From Bacillus sp. CH30_1T (lineage in GTDB: Bacteria > Bacillota > Bacilli > Bacillales > Bacillaceae_B), in NCBI RefSeq assembly GCF_008364765.1, contig NZ_VTUY01000017.1:1-64000 (forward strand): a stretch of 64,000 nt of DNA, written 5' to 3'. The first letter of the stretch is position 1. Each line of letters starts with the position of its first letter. Position numbers and translations under genes: made by a program. The notes under the pieces are model-generated. The model had not been told where the DNA came from. It ran no database searches and saw only the letters and a list, made by a program, of their open reading frames with translations. Below are positions 15,557 to 24,296 of the stretch, piece by piece.

Positions 15557-15856
15557 TTAATATGTTCCATACACAACCTTAACGATGTTTCCGTACTTGT
15601 TATAGGTCACTTCTTTCCACTGATCCCCGCCGTTTGCACTTCGATACATGATGATGGAATAGCTGCCTGAAGTTCTCCGATAATACTCCATCCAGGTGAC
15701 TCCCCCTTGGCCACCGCCATCTTCTATGACCTTTGTACCGTCATTCTCGGCTGCGAATGTCTGCGTCACCCCTACGGCAGCACTAGCAGATAGAACCAGT
15801 GAACACGCAACCACATACTTTACTGAACATTGAAGGAAACCTAACACTATCGCCAT
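15557..15856 (-). CDS. Small secreted protein, unknown function
   Basis: 99 residues; signal peptide ending near AVGVTQTFAAEN. The mature part of about 60 residues has an acidic-Gly linker (NDGTKVIEDGGGQGG) and aromatic beta-rich sequence (WMEYYRRTSGSY, MYRSANGGDQWKEV). GGGG abuts ATG 15856; a GTG at 15847 has better spacing and may be the true start. It faintly resembles lactococcin 972-type mature regions in its Gly-Gly-aromatic-YY layout, but not enough to name it. Confidence 0.65.
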   Translation of the reverse strand: MAIVLGFLQCSVKYVVACSLVLSASAAVGVTQTFAAENDGTKVIEDGGGQGGVTWMEYYRRTSGSYSIIMYRSANGGDQWKEVTYNKYGNIVKVVYGTY

Positions 15857-16077
15857 CCCCTTTTGTTAATAAATATAATTGTGTAGTCAATCATATTACA
15901 AATATCATTATCTAGTTTAGGTCTAATTCTCTATTAATCGGGAGTAATGACCACTGAATAGGACGATAGCTTTATGATTCTTGATGAGATATAAATATTT
16001 TAATAATTCTAGTCCACATAGTTGGGTGAATTTGATGTCATTAAACTGATGAATAAAGGATTGTGTGATTTTAAATA

Positions 16078-16110
16078 TTTTGAAGTAATTGGTATTAAGT
16101 TGAAAGACAG
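16078..16110 (+). repeat. TTTGAAATAATTGG motif, copy 2
   Basis: TTTTGAAGTAATTGGTATT followed by AAGTTGAAAGACAG, starting 65 bases before the small membrane gene at 16143. Shares the downstream AAAGNCNG block with copies 3 and 4. Confidence 0.5.
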
Positions 16111-16142
16111 TTGTTAAGAATTCATTGAATTGAGGTGGAGTT

Positions 16143-16346
16143 ATGTCTAAATCCTTTTGGATACCTTTAATTGCCGCAATTGGAACGATGGTATTGCTAT
16201 ACGTAATTGGTTTTATAGGAAATATAGATTTCCTTGTGTTCAAAGTTTCACTCTCAAACACTGAAATTGCTTTACTACCAATCGCTATCGGGATAGTGGT
16301 GGCAATTGTTAGTGACCGGATTGTTAAATCCAGGTCTCTAGAATAG
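16143..16346 (+). CDS. Small two-helix membrane protein
   Basis: 67 residues with helices at about 5-26 (PLIAAIGTMVLLYVIGFIG) and 42-60 (IALLPIAIGIVVAIVSD). RBS GAGGTGGAG. Preceded by the TTTGAAATAATTGG-type motif that also precedes several other small membrane genes. Family unknown. Confidence 0.7.
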   Translation: MSKSFWIPLIAAIGTMVLLYVIGFIGNIDFLVFKVSLSNTEIALLPIAIGIVVAIVSDRIVKSRSLE

Positions 16347-16357
16347 GGGGAATCATC

Positions 16358-16396
16358 GGGACGGTTCTACTGCTTCGGAAGCAAAAGAACCGTCCA
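16358..16396. repeat. Palindromic REPIN-like element (GGGACGGTTCT type)
   Basis: GGGACGGTTCT and AGAACCGTCC arms around TACTGCTTCGGAAGCAAA, which itself contains a GCTTC/GAAGC hairpin. Same family as 26418-26483 and 29578-29640. It joins directly to a monooxygenase gene remnant. Confidence 0.75.
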
Positions 16397-16397
16397 G

Positions 16398-16601
16398 CCG
16401 GCGTATTATGCCCTAATATTTCCTTCACAGCGAACGGAAGGGGATAGAGGCTATGGGGGAATGGCAGAAAAAATGGTGGATTAAGCCTCTCAACAGAAGG
16501 GATTCTTAGGCATAGAAAGTGTAAGTGATCATGAGTTGGGAATTACTGTTTCTTACTGGGAGTCTTTAGATGCAATAAAGAGTTGGAAATTTCCAGAATA
16601 A
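16398..16601 (+). pseudogene. Antibiotic-biosynthesis-monooxygenase (ABM) domain remnant
   Basis: In one frame the sequence reads AYYALIFPSQRTEGDRGYGG, then MAEKMVD, a TAA stop at 16482-16484, then ASQQKGFLGIESVSDHELGI and TVSYWESLDAIKSWK. This strongly resembles the small ABM-domain proteins annotated as antibiotic biosynthesis monooxygenases. The 5' end runs into the palindromic element at 16358-16396, with the start codon lost. The 3' end stops after SWK where a bcr-like repeat begins (TTTCCAGAATAAGAATTGCG). Confidence 0.75.
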
Positions 16602-16640
16602 GAATTGCGCTTTCTCTTTATGAAAGGGCCAAGTTGTTGA
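16590..16640. repeat. bcr-type repeat fragment
   Basis: TTTCCAGAATAAGAATTGCG and CTTTCTC... resemble the right half of the full hairpin at 33941-33977 (CAGAATTGCGCTC). It replaces the 3' end of the ABM gene. The rest of 16641-16760 is AT-rich with no gene. Confidence 0.5.
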
Positions 16641-16765
16641 GGAACGTTTTCAATACAATTTAAGATTTATACTAAAATATAGGGTCAAAATGGTGAAGAT
16701 TTGTTCGTCTACATTCTTATTTAGGAAGCAGTAGTCTTGACAGATAAATATATTTAAGGATATTG

Positions 16766-16782
16766 TAGATATAATAAATCTA
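16766..16782. promoter_or_regulatory. Rrf2 operator 1
   Basis: TAGATATAATAAATCTA, the palindrome TAGATAT-N3-ATATCTA with one mismatch, 16 bases before the rrf2 gene, so autoregulatory. Matches two more copies at 17250 and 17366. Confidence 0.7.
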
Positions 16783-16798
16783 TAATAGAGGTGTTAAC

Positions 16799-17197
16799 AT
16801 GAAATTTTCAAAAGCAACTAATTATGCTTTACACACCATGCTTTCTCTGGTTACTACTTCTTCGATTGAACCTATAGGTGTCCAGAAACTGGCAGAATCC
16901 CAAGGTGTTTCAACAACTTATCTGTCCAAAATTTTAACCAAGCTCGTAAAAGCAGGAATGATTGAATCAATTTCCGGAGCTCATGGAGGTTATCGATTAT
17001 CTCGTTTAAAAGATGATATTACATTTTTAGATATCATTCACGCCATAGAAGGTACAGCTTCCTTATTTGAATGTGATTTTGTTCATGGAGATGAATGCTT
17101 AATTCAAGCTGAAATGAAAGAAGCAGAAGAGAAGATGAAGCAACATTTAAAAGAAATTAACTTAGTGGACATAGCTCAAAAGCAAATGGGAGTTTAA
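16799..17197 (+). CDS. Rrf2-family transcriptional regulator
   Basis: 132 residues. The N-terminal winged helix (about 1-75) has KFSKATNYALHTML, the recognition helix around STTYLSKILTKLVKAG and the GAHGGYRLSR wing. Only two Cys (92, 100) lie in the effector region, unlike the three of IscR, so an Fe-S cluster is uncertain; redox or NO/thiol sensing resembling YwnA/CymR-like members is possible. The 17-bp palindrome near its promoter and before the next flavoprotein gene predicts it represses both. Confidence 0.9.
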   Translation: MKFSKATNYALHTMLSLVTTSSIEPIGVQKLAESQGVSTTYLSKILTKLVKAGMIESISGAHGGYRLSRLKDDITFLDIIHAIEGTASLFECDFVHGDECLIQAEMKEAEEKMKQHLKEINLVDIAQKQMGV

Positions 17198-17249
17198 CAT
17201 AAGTCATTTTTTTCGTTTTTTACTTTAAAGATGAATACTCGTTTAATAA

Positions 17250-17266
17250 TAGATATAATGTATCTC
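17250..17266. promoter_or_regulatory. Rrf2 operator 2
   Basis: TAGATATAATGTATCTC, matching operators 1 and 3. A strong RBS (GGGGGGGTG) and ATG 17287 follow, but the frame ends after 15 codons. Confidence 0.6.
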
Positions 17267-17286
17267 TAATATATTTCGGGGGGGTG

Positions 17287-17334
17287 ATGAATTTTTCTAC
17301 ACTCTTAAGAGCAACACAATCTATATACCTTTAA
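17287..17334 (+). pseudogene. 15-codon gene stub with promoter, operator and RBS
   Basis: ATG AAT TTT TCT... reads MNFSTLLRATQSIYL then TAA, behind CGGGGGGGTG and operator 2. A full expression start with almost no coding sequence suggests the body of a regulated gene was deleted, or that this is a leader peptide. A single sequence cannot decide. Confidence 0.4.
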
Positions 17335-17365
17335 TTCATTAATAACGGAATCTTTTGTTTAATTA

Positions 17366-17382
17366 TAGATATAATATATCTA
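17366..17382. promoter_or_regulatory. Rrf2 operator 3
   Basis: TAGATATAATATATCTA is a perfect palindrome (extending to ATAGATATAATATATCTAT, 17365-17383). It sits about 27 bases before the flavoprotein start. Confidence 0.75.
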
Positions 17383-17408
17383 TATTATCTATTTAGGTGG
17401 TGTAATTT

Positions 17409-18311
17409 ATGATTTATGAATGTGCGATTATTGGAGGAGGCCCTGCAGGGTTGAATGCAGCCCTTGTACTGGGGAGAGCAAGACGAAGTGTAGCATTGAT
17501 TGATAATAATCAGCCTAGAAATGCTGTGACACATGCCACTCACGGTTTCATTACAAGAGATGGTATAACACCGTCCGAATTCCGTCGTATTGCTTATAGA
17601 GAATTGTTGAATTATCCTTCTGTCAATCATCTACAAACTGAGATAGTTTCAGTCAACAAAACAGCTATGGGATATGAAGTGGTAGATATATCAGGAATTC
17701 GTATTCGGACAAAAAAATTAATTGTGGCAACTGGGGTAAAAGAAATTTTTCCTCACATCGAGGGCTTTTATTCGTTCTATGGAAAAAGTTTGTTTAATTG
17801 TCCTTATTGTGATGGATGGGAACTGCAGGATCAGCCGATTTTCGTTTTTTCCGAAAATCCATCTATCTTCCATACGGCGAAACTGCTCTTCAATTGGAGT
17901 AAAGATTTGGTTGTTTGTACAAATGGTCTTACACTTTTATCGGAAGGGCAAAAAAAGCAACTGCAATCAAAAGGGATTACTGTGATAGAGAAACCCATTC
18001 TAGCCTTTACCGGGCAAAACGGTAGATTGGAACATATTCGCTTTACAGATGGAACTCACACTGCGAGAACTGGAGGCTTTGTCATGCCACAAATTGTTCA
18101 AAGCGCACCGTTCAGAGAGCAGTTGGGGTATGAAATGACAAAGTCGGGTGGGATCAAAACAGATGAATCAGGAAGAACCTCAATACCTGGTTTGTATTCT
18201 GCTGGAGATGCTTCCTATGTAAAACCATCTCAAGTGGTTTTTGCAGCAGCAGATGGGAGCCGTATTGCTATGACCGTTAATATGGATTTAACAGAAGAAG
18301 AGTTTGAATGA
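17409..18311 (+). CDS. Thioredoxin-reductase-like FAD/NAD(P) flavoprotein
   Basis: 300 residues. FAD-binding GGGPAGLNAAL (9-19), a redox-active CPYC pair (Cys131, Cys134) typical of TrxB-like enzymes, and the C-terminal FAD motif GLYSAGDASYVKPSQ. The NAD(P)-binding GxGxxA motif is weakly conserved. It may reduce a thiol partner or act on a toxic electrophile. Located behind an Rrf2-type operator, so likely induced with the Rrf2 regulon. Preceded by GGTGG RBS sequence. Related to the YdbA/CzcO-type small flavoproteins of Bacillus. Confidence 0.88.
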   Translation: MIYECAIIGGGPAGLNAALVLGRARRSVALIDNNQPRNAVTHATHGFITRDGITPSEFRRIAYRELLNYPSVNHLQTEIVSVNKTAMGYEVVDISGIRIRTKKLIVATGVKEIFPHIEGFYSFYGKSLFNCPYCDGWELQDQPIFVFSENPSIFHTAKLLFNWSKDLVVCTNGLTLLSEGQKKQLQSKGITVIEKPILAFTGQNGRLEHIRFTDGTHTARTGGFVMPQIVQSAPFREQLGYEMTKSGGIKTDESGRTSIPGLYSAGDASYVKPSQVVFAAADGSRIAMTVNMDLTEEEFE

Positions 18312-18486
18312 TATCAAAACCTTTTAAAGATTGTTTTAGTCTATGTATTTCCTTTGTTAGCTCACTATTTTGTTCTTTCTAAGATTGTATATTGAAAATT
18401 TATTTCCTTGGACTTCTTGCTAATGAACATTATCGATATGATGAAAAGTAGTTCTTTAGAATAACATTGAGAAAAAGGTGAAAGAA

Positions 18487-19653
18487 ATGAATCGTTTTGC
18501 AATATATTTGCTAGCTTTAGGAGCCTTTGGAGTTGGAACAGCAGAATTTGTTGTTTCTGGAATTTTAGAGATGATTTCAGGGGATTTAGGCGTATCAATC
18601 TCAATGACTGGGCATTTAGTACCATATATGCTTTATCCCATGCAATAGGTGCGCTAGTGCTTGTTATGCTGACTGCAAAATACGAAAGAAAAAAAGTGTT
18701 AATGTATTCAATGCTTATTTTTGTTTTTGGAAATATCATTGCGTTTTTCAGTTTTAATTTCGGTATACTTATGTTTTCACGCATTGTCTTAGCAATGCGT
18801 GGAGGTTTGTATTTTGTTGTGGCAACCAATTATGCTGCACAACTTGCTCAGCCCACAAAGCGGGGTAGTGCAATTGCAACGGTTATTACCGGTTTTACCG
18901 TTTCTTTAATCTTAGGTGTAAATTGGAACATTAATTGCTGCTTATATGGATTGGCGTTATATCTTTCTGTTTATTGCTGTCGTTACACTGATCAATTTAG
19001 TGCTTCTAAATAAGTTCATTCCCAAATTAGCTGGTAATAAACCGATTTCTTTAAAGCAGCAATTGTTATTAATTCTAGACAAAGAAATCATAACCGGTTT
19101 ATTTACAACGGTATTTTGGATTCTTGGCTATACAATGGTATTTACTTACATTACACCACTTTTAAGTAGATTAGCTGGTTTCTCTATAGAAGAAATTAGT
19201 ACATCTCTTTTAGTGCTTGGTTTGTTTGCTTTCATAGGCTCACGTGTCGGCGGATATGCCGTTGATAGCTGGGGACCAGTTCGCACTATCTCTGCCAGTT
19301 TAATCGTTCACTCAATAATCTTAATGATATTCACTTCTATATCTACATCAACGATAGGTATTCTTCTTGCCATTATGATCTGGGGAACATCTGCATGGTT
19401 AACCACTCCTGCAAATCAATTTTACTTAATTTCTTTGAAACCGCAGTCATCAGAAATTGTTTTAAGTTTCAATACTGCTCTAATGAATATTGGTATGACA
19501 TTAGGCGCTGGCTTAGGAGGAGTGGTAATTGAATATACATCTGTCTTGAATTTAGGGTGGATTGCGGGATTAACAGTATTACTAGCGTTATTAACTGCAT
19601 CTATTTCGTTTGGATTGGATAAAAGGAGAAAAGAAAACTTTGTGAATAGTTGA
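18487..19653 (+). pseudogene. MFS transporter with two frameshifts (YdhP/Ara-like)
   Basis: Three segments in different frames together give a full 12-helix MFS transporter of about 388 residues. It starts MNRFAIYLLALGAFGVGTAE. One base is missing near 18619-18623 (GTACC for GTAACC) and the first frame ends at TAG 18646. Two bases are missing near 18920 (GGTGTAAATTGG for GGTGTACCAATTGG). The frames join as 1 to 0 to 1 (mod 3), consistent with a -1 then -2 change. Residues such as LAQPTKRGSA and GGYAVDSWGPVR are well kept. It may be a pseudogene or an assembly artefact. The last frame has its own ATG at 18946. Confidence 0.75.
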
Positions 19654-20020
19654 TTTATAAATAACTAGAATAGTGTTGATTAATAATAACCTTTTCTTAT
19701 TCAACAACGAGTGCGAGAGTTAAATAAGTAAGATCTAGCTTCAACAGCCTTTGATCTTCAACAGGGCGCGTTTATCGGCCCCAATTCTTGTATAATAGAA
19801 GGAAATATTAGAATTCGGTGAAGTGGTATGGCTGTACATAATCGAGCGATTTCACCACCTAAAATAAAAGCAAAATCAATTAATATTTGATTATCACTAT
19901 TAATAAGGTAATTGAGTCTTGCAAATTTGATCATCTGACCGATAAAAGGAAATATCGATTATTTACCTAAAAACAAGTATATATAACTGTTACAAATATT
20001 TTTTTCAGGAGGTTTAAAAC
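19654..20020. other. Intergenic region with a bcr-like block and no clear gene
   Basis: Contains bcr-like sequence (CTTCAACAG repeated at about 19740-19765, then GGGCGCG...GGCCCCAATTCTTG) and AT-rich DNA. No ORF with a good RBS other than a 20-codon frame at 19829. AGGAGG at the 3' end belongs to the next gene. Confidence 0.4.
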
Positions 20021-20614
20021 ATGCAACAGCGTACAGTTGGTATTTTACTATTTAACGATGTAGAAGTATTAGATTTTGCAGGACCATTTGAAGTTTTTTC
20101 TGTAGCGACTTTACCTAATTCAAATGAAAAGCCGTTTATTGTTAAAACATTATCTGAAAATGGAGACTTAGTTACTGCAAGGAATGGTTTGAAAGTTTTT
20201 CCTGATTTTAGTTTCGCTAACCATCCTTCATTAGATATTGTGATTATTCCTGGGGGGTATGGTGCTGAACAGATTGAAATAAACAATCCTAGTATCATTG
20301 AATGGATTAAATCCCAGCAATCAAAAACAGAGTTTCTGACTTCAGTCTGTACTGGTGCGCTGCTTCTTGCAAAAGCAGGAATTCTTGATGGAAGAAAAGC
20401 GACAACGCATTGGATGGATATTGATCGATTAAAACATGAATTTCCTAAAGTATCAGTCCAACGTGATGTTAAATTTGTCGATGAAGGATCAATTATAACA
20501 TCTGGAGGAATATCAGCAGGAATTAATATGTCGTTTCACCTGATATCTCGACTGCACGGAAAAGATGTAGCTGTTGAGACAGCAAAACGAATGGAGTATG
20601 AAATTAAGTTGTAA
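20021..20614 (+). CDS. DJ-1/PfpI family protein (GATase1-like)
   Basis: 197 residues. Early Glu15 in NDVEVLDFAGPFEVF, nucleophile elbow Cys110 in LTSVCTGALLLAKAG, and the GRKATTHWMDIDRL segment fit the isonitrile hydratase/AraC-like GATase1 branch of DJ-1/PfpI. A cytosolic hydrolase or glyoxalase is possible, with unknown substrate. Strong RBS (AGGAGG). Confidence 0.88.
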   Translation: MQQRTVGILLFNDVEVLDFAGPFEVFSVATLPNSNEKPFIVKTLSENGDLVTARNGLKVFPDFSFANHPSLDIVIIPGGYGAEQIEINNPSIIEWIKSQQSKTEFLTSVCTGALLLAKAGILDGRKATTHWMDIDRLKHEFPKVSVQRDVKFVDEGSIITSGGISAGINMSFHLISRLHGKDVAVETAKRMEYEIKL

Positions 20615-20811
20615 CTCTCCATTAACAAATGAAAGAAGGACGATACTTCTGTGTGGTTAGGTTCTTTTGTTTAACGATCTTCCGAAATAGGAGCGCTATT
20701 CTGGAATAAGAAAAGGAATTATTCGAGAGTAAAACGAAGCTTTAAGTTATTCATTTAACGTGGAGTTAGTTGTACAAGTTTATAAGATGCTATTAAAATG
20801 AGGTGTCATCA

Positions 20812-21261
20812 ATGATATTAGTGAGTTCTTGTTTAGCAGGATTGGAAGTAAGATATAACGGTACGCATTGTCTAGATCATAAGATCAGTAAACTAATAGA
20901 AGAGAATAAGGCAATACCTGTATGCCCGGAATTGCTTGGTGGATTTTCAACCCCCAGAGAACCTGCTGAAATAGTAGGTGGCAACGGGGAAGATGTATTG
21001 GATGGGAAAGCTAAAGTAGTCGAGAAGTCAGGTAGAGACGTTACGGAACTGTACATAAGAGGGGCTTATGCTACTTTAAAAAAGGCCAAAGAGGTCCATG
21101 CAAATGTAGTTGTTCTTAAAGAGTATAGCCCATCGTGTGGAAGTTCAATGATTTATAATGGTGAATTTAAAAGTAAGAAAATTGTTGGAAATGGAGTCAC
21201 GACTGCATTACTCAAAAGAAACGGATTACAAGTAATTTCTGAAGAACAGTTTTTTCTATAA
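20812..21261 (+). CDS. DUF523 family protein
   Basis: 149 residues. Signature CLAGLEVRYNGTHC, PVCPELLGGFSTPR, YSPSCGSSMIYNG. Cysteine-rich with a likely metal or Fe-S site. Start at ATG 20812 (6 bases after GAGGTG) rather than GTG 20803. Function unknown. Confidence 0.9.
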   Translation: MILVSSCLAGLEVRYNGTHCLDHKISKLIEENKAIPVCPELLGGFSTPREPAEIVGGNGEDVLDGKAKVVEKSGRDVTELYIRGAYATLKKAKEVHANVVVLKEYSPSCGSSMIYNGEFKSKKIVGNGVTTALLKRNGLQVISEEQFFL

Positions 21262-21317
21262 TCTCAGTTGATGTAGATCGAGTTATTTTCCATTATAGAG
21301 CGCTTTAATGAAAATTC

Positions 21318-21352
21318 AAAAACCCAGAACCACACTTGGTTCTGGGTTTTTA
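21318..21352 (+). terminator. Rho-independent terminator
   Basis: AAACCCAGAACC, loop ACACT, GGTTCTGGGTTTTT. A strong stem with a T-run. Confidence 0.9.
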
Positions 21353-21472
21353 CTGGTTAAATACAGTACTAAATGCTGTGCCAATTTCTCTGTTATTTCC
21401 ATAACTAATTAAGGTGTAATTTAAGGTTTTCTCTCCAAAAACGGAACCGCTTATATGGGACAGGTAGTTTCT

Positions 21473-23005
21473 TTAGCCTGCCTTTTGATTTGATTTATCC
21501 TTTTCATTCGTTTTCCAATGATTCATTTGGATGTCATATTCTTTTCCAAGCTGCTTGACCAATCCATAGCACATGACAAGCACGACGAATGTAAGCGGAA
21601 GTGAACTTACGATGATTGCTGTCTGCAGTCCTGACAGGCCGCCGGACGCCATCAGAACAAGTGTGGATGCGACCAGGATAATTCCCCATACCATCTTCAC
21701 ACCGTTAGGAGGGTTTAATTTCCCACCTGTTGTGAGCATTCCAAGAACAAAGGTTGCGGAGTCGGCTGATGTGACGAAGAAAGTCGTGATAAGTGCCACA
21801 GTCAACACCGATAGAAGCGCACCGAACGGCAGATGTTGATAAATAAAGAATAGAGCCGTTTCTAGGCTTTGTCCTGAAACATCCAAGCCCTCCACCATCT
21901 CGAGGTTAATTCCTGTTCCGCCGAATACAGTGAACCATAAGGCACATACAAGGGATGGGACTAATAGGACCGCGATCGTGAACTCACGGATGGTACGTCC
22001 TTTGGACACACGTGCAATGAACATTCCCACAAACGGAGTCCAGGAAATCCACCAAGCCCAATAGAACACACTCCAGCCTTGGGTCCACGCAGCTTCATCA
22101 GCATTGAAAGGAGACAAGCGCAAGCCCATTTGAACGACATTTTGCAAATAGCTACCCATGGTGGTGGTAAACATGTTCATCAAGAATAATGTTGGACCAA
22201 GTATGAGCATGACAATAAACAATAAAACAGCTAACGACATATTGATATTACTTAATAATTTGATTCCTTTCGAAATGCCTGTAGTCGCTGAAACAATGAA
22301 AAGTACAGTGATGATCATCATGATGATGAACTGGACAAAAAAGTTGTTCGGAATTCCAATCAGATACTCCAGTCCAGCATTGATCTGTTGAGATCCCAAT
22401 CCTAATGATGCCGCAACGCCAAATAATGTCGCAAACACGGCGACAACATCAATTGTCTTACCGATTGGGCCTTTCACCTTTTCACCAATTACAGGATGAA
22501 GAGTCGCGCTCATTAATCCAGGAGCCCCCCTGTTAAACTTCTGATAGGCCAGTGCCAATGCAACGATGGCATAAATCGCCCAGGCATGCAGTCCCCAATG
22601 AAGCCAGGTATATCGCATTCCCATAATTCCCGATTGGGCCGTCCCGCCTTCTCCTGCAGGTGGCGAGGAAAAGTGAGAAATTGGTTCAGAGACACCGTAA
22701 AATAACAAACCGATCCCCATTCCGGCCGAAAATAGCATAGCAAACCAGGTCGGTCTGCTGAATTCGGGTTGTGAATCTTGTTTTCCTAATTTGATTTTTC
22801 CATATTTACTGAAAATCATAAACACGGCAAATATGAGAAAAAAGGTGGCGACCAGCTGATAAAACCAGCCGAATTTCTCAAGTACGAATCCTTTTGCTAC
22901 GTCCATTGCAGATCCCAATTGTTCAGGTATCAACACCCCTATCAGGACGAAAACCACTGCAATTCCTACCGAGATCCTAAAAACGGACCTGTCCATTTGC
23001 ATCAT
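21473..23005 (-). CDS. BCCT-family betaine/choline/carnitine-type transporter
   Basis: 510 residues, 12 membrane helices. The BCCT signature is visible: GMGIGLLFYGVSEPISHF, the tryptophan-rich WGLHAWAIYAI and FYWAWWISWTPFVGMFIARVS. Sodium-coupled uptake of glycine betaine or related osmoprotectants is expected (OpuD/BetL type), helping growth in salt. The C-terminal tail is short and charged. The substrate cannot be read from the sequence. Minus strand, monocistronic. Confidence 0.92.
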   Translation of the reverse strand: MMQMDRSVFRISVGIAVVFVLIGVLIPEQLGSAMDVAKGFVLEKFGWFYQLVATFFLIFAVFMIFSKYGKIKLGKQDSQPEFSRPTWFAMLFSAGMGIGLLFYGVSEPISHFSSPPAGEGGTAQSGIMGMRYTWLHWGLHAWAIYAIVALALAYQKFNRGAPGLMSATLHPVIGEKVKGPIGKTIDVVAVFATLFGVAASLGLGSQQINAGLEYLIGIPNNFFVQFIIMMIITVLFIVSATTGISKGIKLLSNINMSLAVLLFIVMLILGPTLFLMNMFTTTMGSYLQNVVQMGLRLSPFNADEAAWTQGWSVFYWAWWISWTPFVGMFIARVSKGRTIREFTIAVLLVPSLVCALWFTVFGGTGINLEMVEGLDVSGQSLETALFFIYQHLPFGALLSVLTVALITTFFVTSADSATFVLGMLTTGGKLNPPNGVKMVWGIILVASTLVLMASGGLSGLQTAIIVSSLPLTFVVLVMCYGLVKQLGKEYDIQMNHWKTNEKDKSNQKAG

Positions 23006-23187
23006 TCCTTTACTACTTTAATAGATAATCTTTAGTACCCAGTACAAATATCCATTAAATCATAGTTTGAATAAATAGAAAAAGACCTGTCGCTTTCATA
23101 TTTCGTCAAATTTCGCGATTTTCAACATAGAGATCAGTTCATCCATGTTAGGTATACAATTACTAGGGGATGGTTGTGAATGCTCCC
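23006..23187. other. Upstream region of the BCCT gene
   Basis: AT-rich promoter-side DNA with no gene. A possible SigB- or osmotic-type promoter was looked for and none was convincing. Confidence 0.3.
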
Positions 23188-23304
23188 TCATTCTCCTCCT
23201 TGAAGCTCATTCACTGGCACAAACAGCATCCTTCTGCCTCCAAGGGTATCTAAGATCTCCTCGATGACCTTTCGTTCTTTTCTGTATTGATCATAGGTGT
23301 GTTC
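23188..23304 (-). pseudogene. C-terminal remnant of an unrecognised gene
   Basis: On the minus strand a 38-codon frame reads EHTYDQYRKERKVIEEILDT then LGGRRMLFVPVNELQGGE and a TGA at 23188-23190. It is bounded upstream by an in-frame TAA and lacks a start codon with an RBS. Good amino-acid composition suggests real coding ancestry. The source family was not recognised. Confidence 0.4.
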
Positions 23305-23531
23305 TTAAATGAACTGTTCGAAATGGTGCATCAAAACCCTAATGAGCAAGGTAGTGAAATCTTTCTAAAGATTTGTTGAACATGGATAGCTAAAGAGAGA
23401 GCTTCTATTTTTGTTTCGCAATAGAGCCAGCGTGAAATAAAATCTGTAACGAAATTCAACTTCAAGAGTGCTTTATCTGGAACAAAATAAGCTTCTTTAT
23501 TGTGAAATTAATTATTGAGTTACAGGTGATA

Positions 23532-23564
23532 TTTTGAAATAATTGGTATTGACTTAAAGGTCTG
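23532..23564 (+). repeat. TTTGAAATAATTGG motif, copy 3
   Basis: TTTTGAAATAATTGGTATTG followed by ACTTAAAGGTCTG, 61 bases before the TTG start of the DUF3953-type gene. Upstream it also matches copy 6 (TTATTGAGTTACAGGTG versus TCATTGAGTTAAAAGTG). Confidence 0.55.
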
Positions 23565-23592
23565 TTTTATCAAAGAAGTTGACGGGGGGATT

Positions 23593-23826
23593 TTGTTGAA
23601 GATTTTACGATATGTTCTATCAATAGTTACTTTATCATTTGCTATCTTTGGACTGATTACAAACAATTTTCAGCTTAACCATATTATGATTTTTCTCTTA
23701 GGTCTAACAATGTTGGTTATGGGTATAGAAGAAATTCAAAAAGAACGAAAAGCAAATGGATTGTTACTTGTTGGTGTATTTTTTTTATCATTATTTGTAT
23801 CAATTAAAGGCTTTTTATTAAGCTAA
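23593..23826 (+). CDS. DUF3953-type small membrane protein
   Basis: 77 residues, TTG start after GACGGGGGG. Helices at about 5-22, 28-46 and 55-76. The core FLLGLTMLVMGIEEIQKERK is shared with the protein at 25255-25485, which is a paralogue. Family function is unknown. Confidence 0.75.
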   Translation: MLKILRYVLSIVTLSFAIFGLITNNFQLNHIMIFLLGLTMLVMGIEEIQKERKANGLLLVGVFFLSLFVSIKGFLLS

Positions 23827-23884
23827 CGGGGGATAAAACAGGAAGTAGTTTATTCGAGAAACTCTAATATCGAGGTGTTTTATT

Positions 23885-24175
23885 TTGCAGAAATGCGATA
23901 AATGTAATACTCAATTTAGCTGGAGTGAAATCTATAATTCTTTTGTATGGATATACAAACCAATAGAGTGTAATAACTGTGGAATGGAACACAGAATAAC
24001 CATTTTGGGGAGGTTATCATTTGCTTTCTGCACAATTGTACCTTCACTGATTTTTTTTAATTTCCTATCCCCTTTTGAAAATTATTATATTCTAACTTTT
24101 GTAATAGGGATATTCATTCTCTTGGTTGGTTCGTTGTTAACACCATTTCTTGTTAAGTATAAGGGGGTATTGTGA
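23885..24175 (+). CDS. CxxC-20-CxxC zinc-ribbon membrane protein
   Basis: 96 residues. A zinc ribbon at the N-terminus (Cys4-x2-Cys7 and Cys29-x2-Cys32, separated by about 20 residues, with KPIECNNCGMEHRIT) is followed by two helices (about 43-62 and 68-90). This is the layout of the TIGR04104 CxxC-20-CxxC proteins. TTG start with GAGGTG upstream. Function unknown. Confidence 0.75.
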   Translation: MQKCDKCNTQFSWSEIYNSFVWIYKPIECNNCGMEHRITILGRLSFAFCTIVPSLIFFNFLSPFENYYILTFVIGIFILLVGSLLTPFLVKYKGVL

Positions 24176-24296
24176 GGTTTTTCACTTAAGCCAAGGGGTG
24201 CGATCGAACAACTGAACTCCAGATTTTCGTATTATTGAGCATGACTGATAATAAAGGGTCACTCAAGTAATTCATACCAGCAGGAGATGGTGGACT

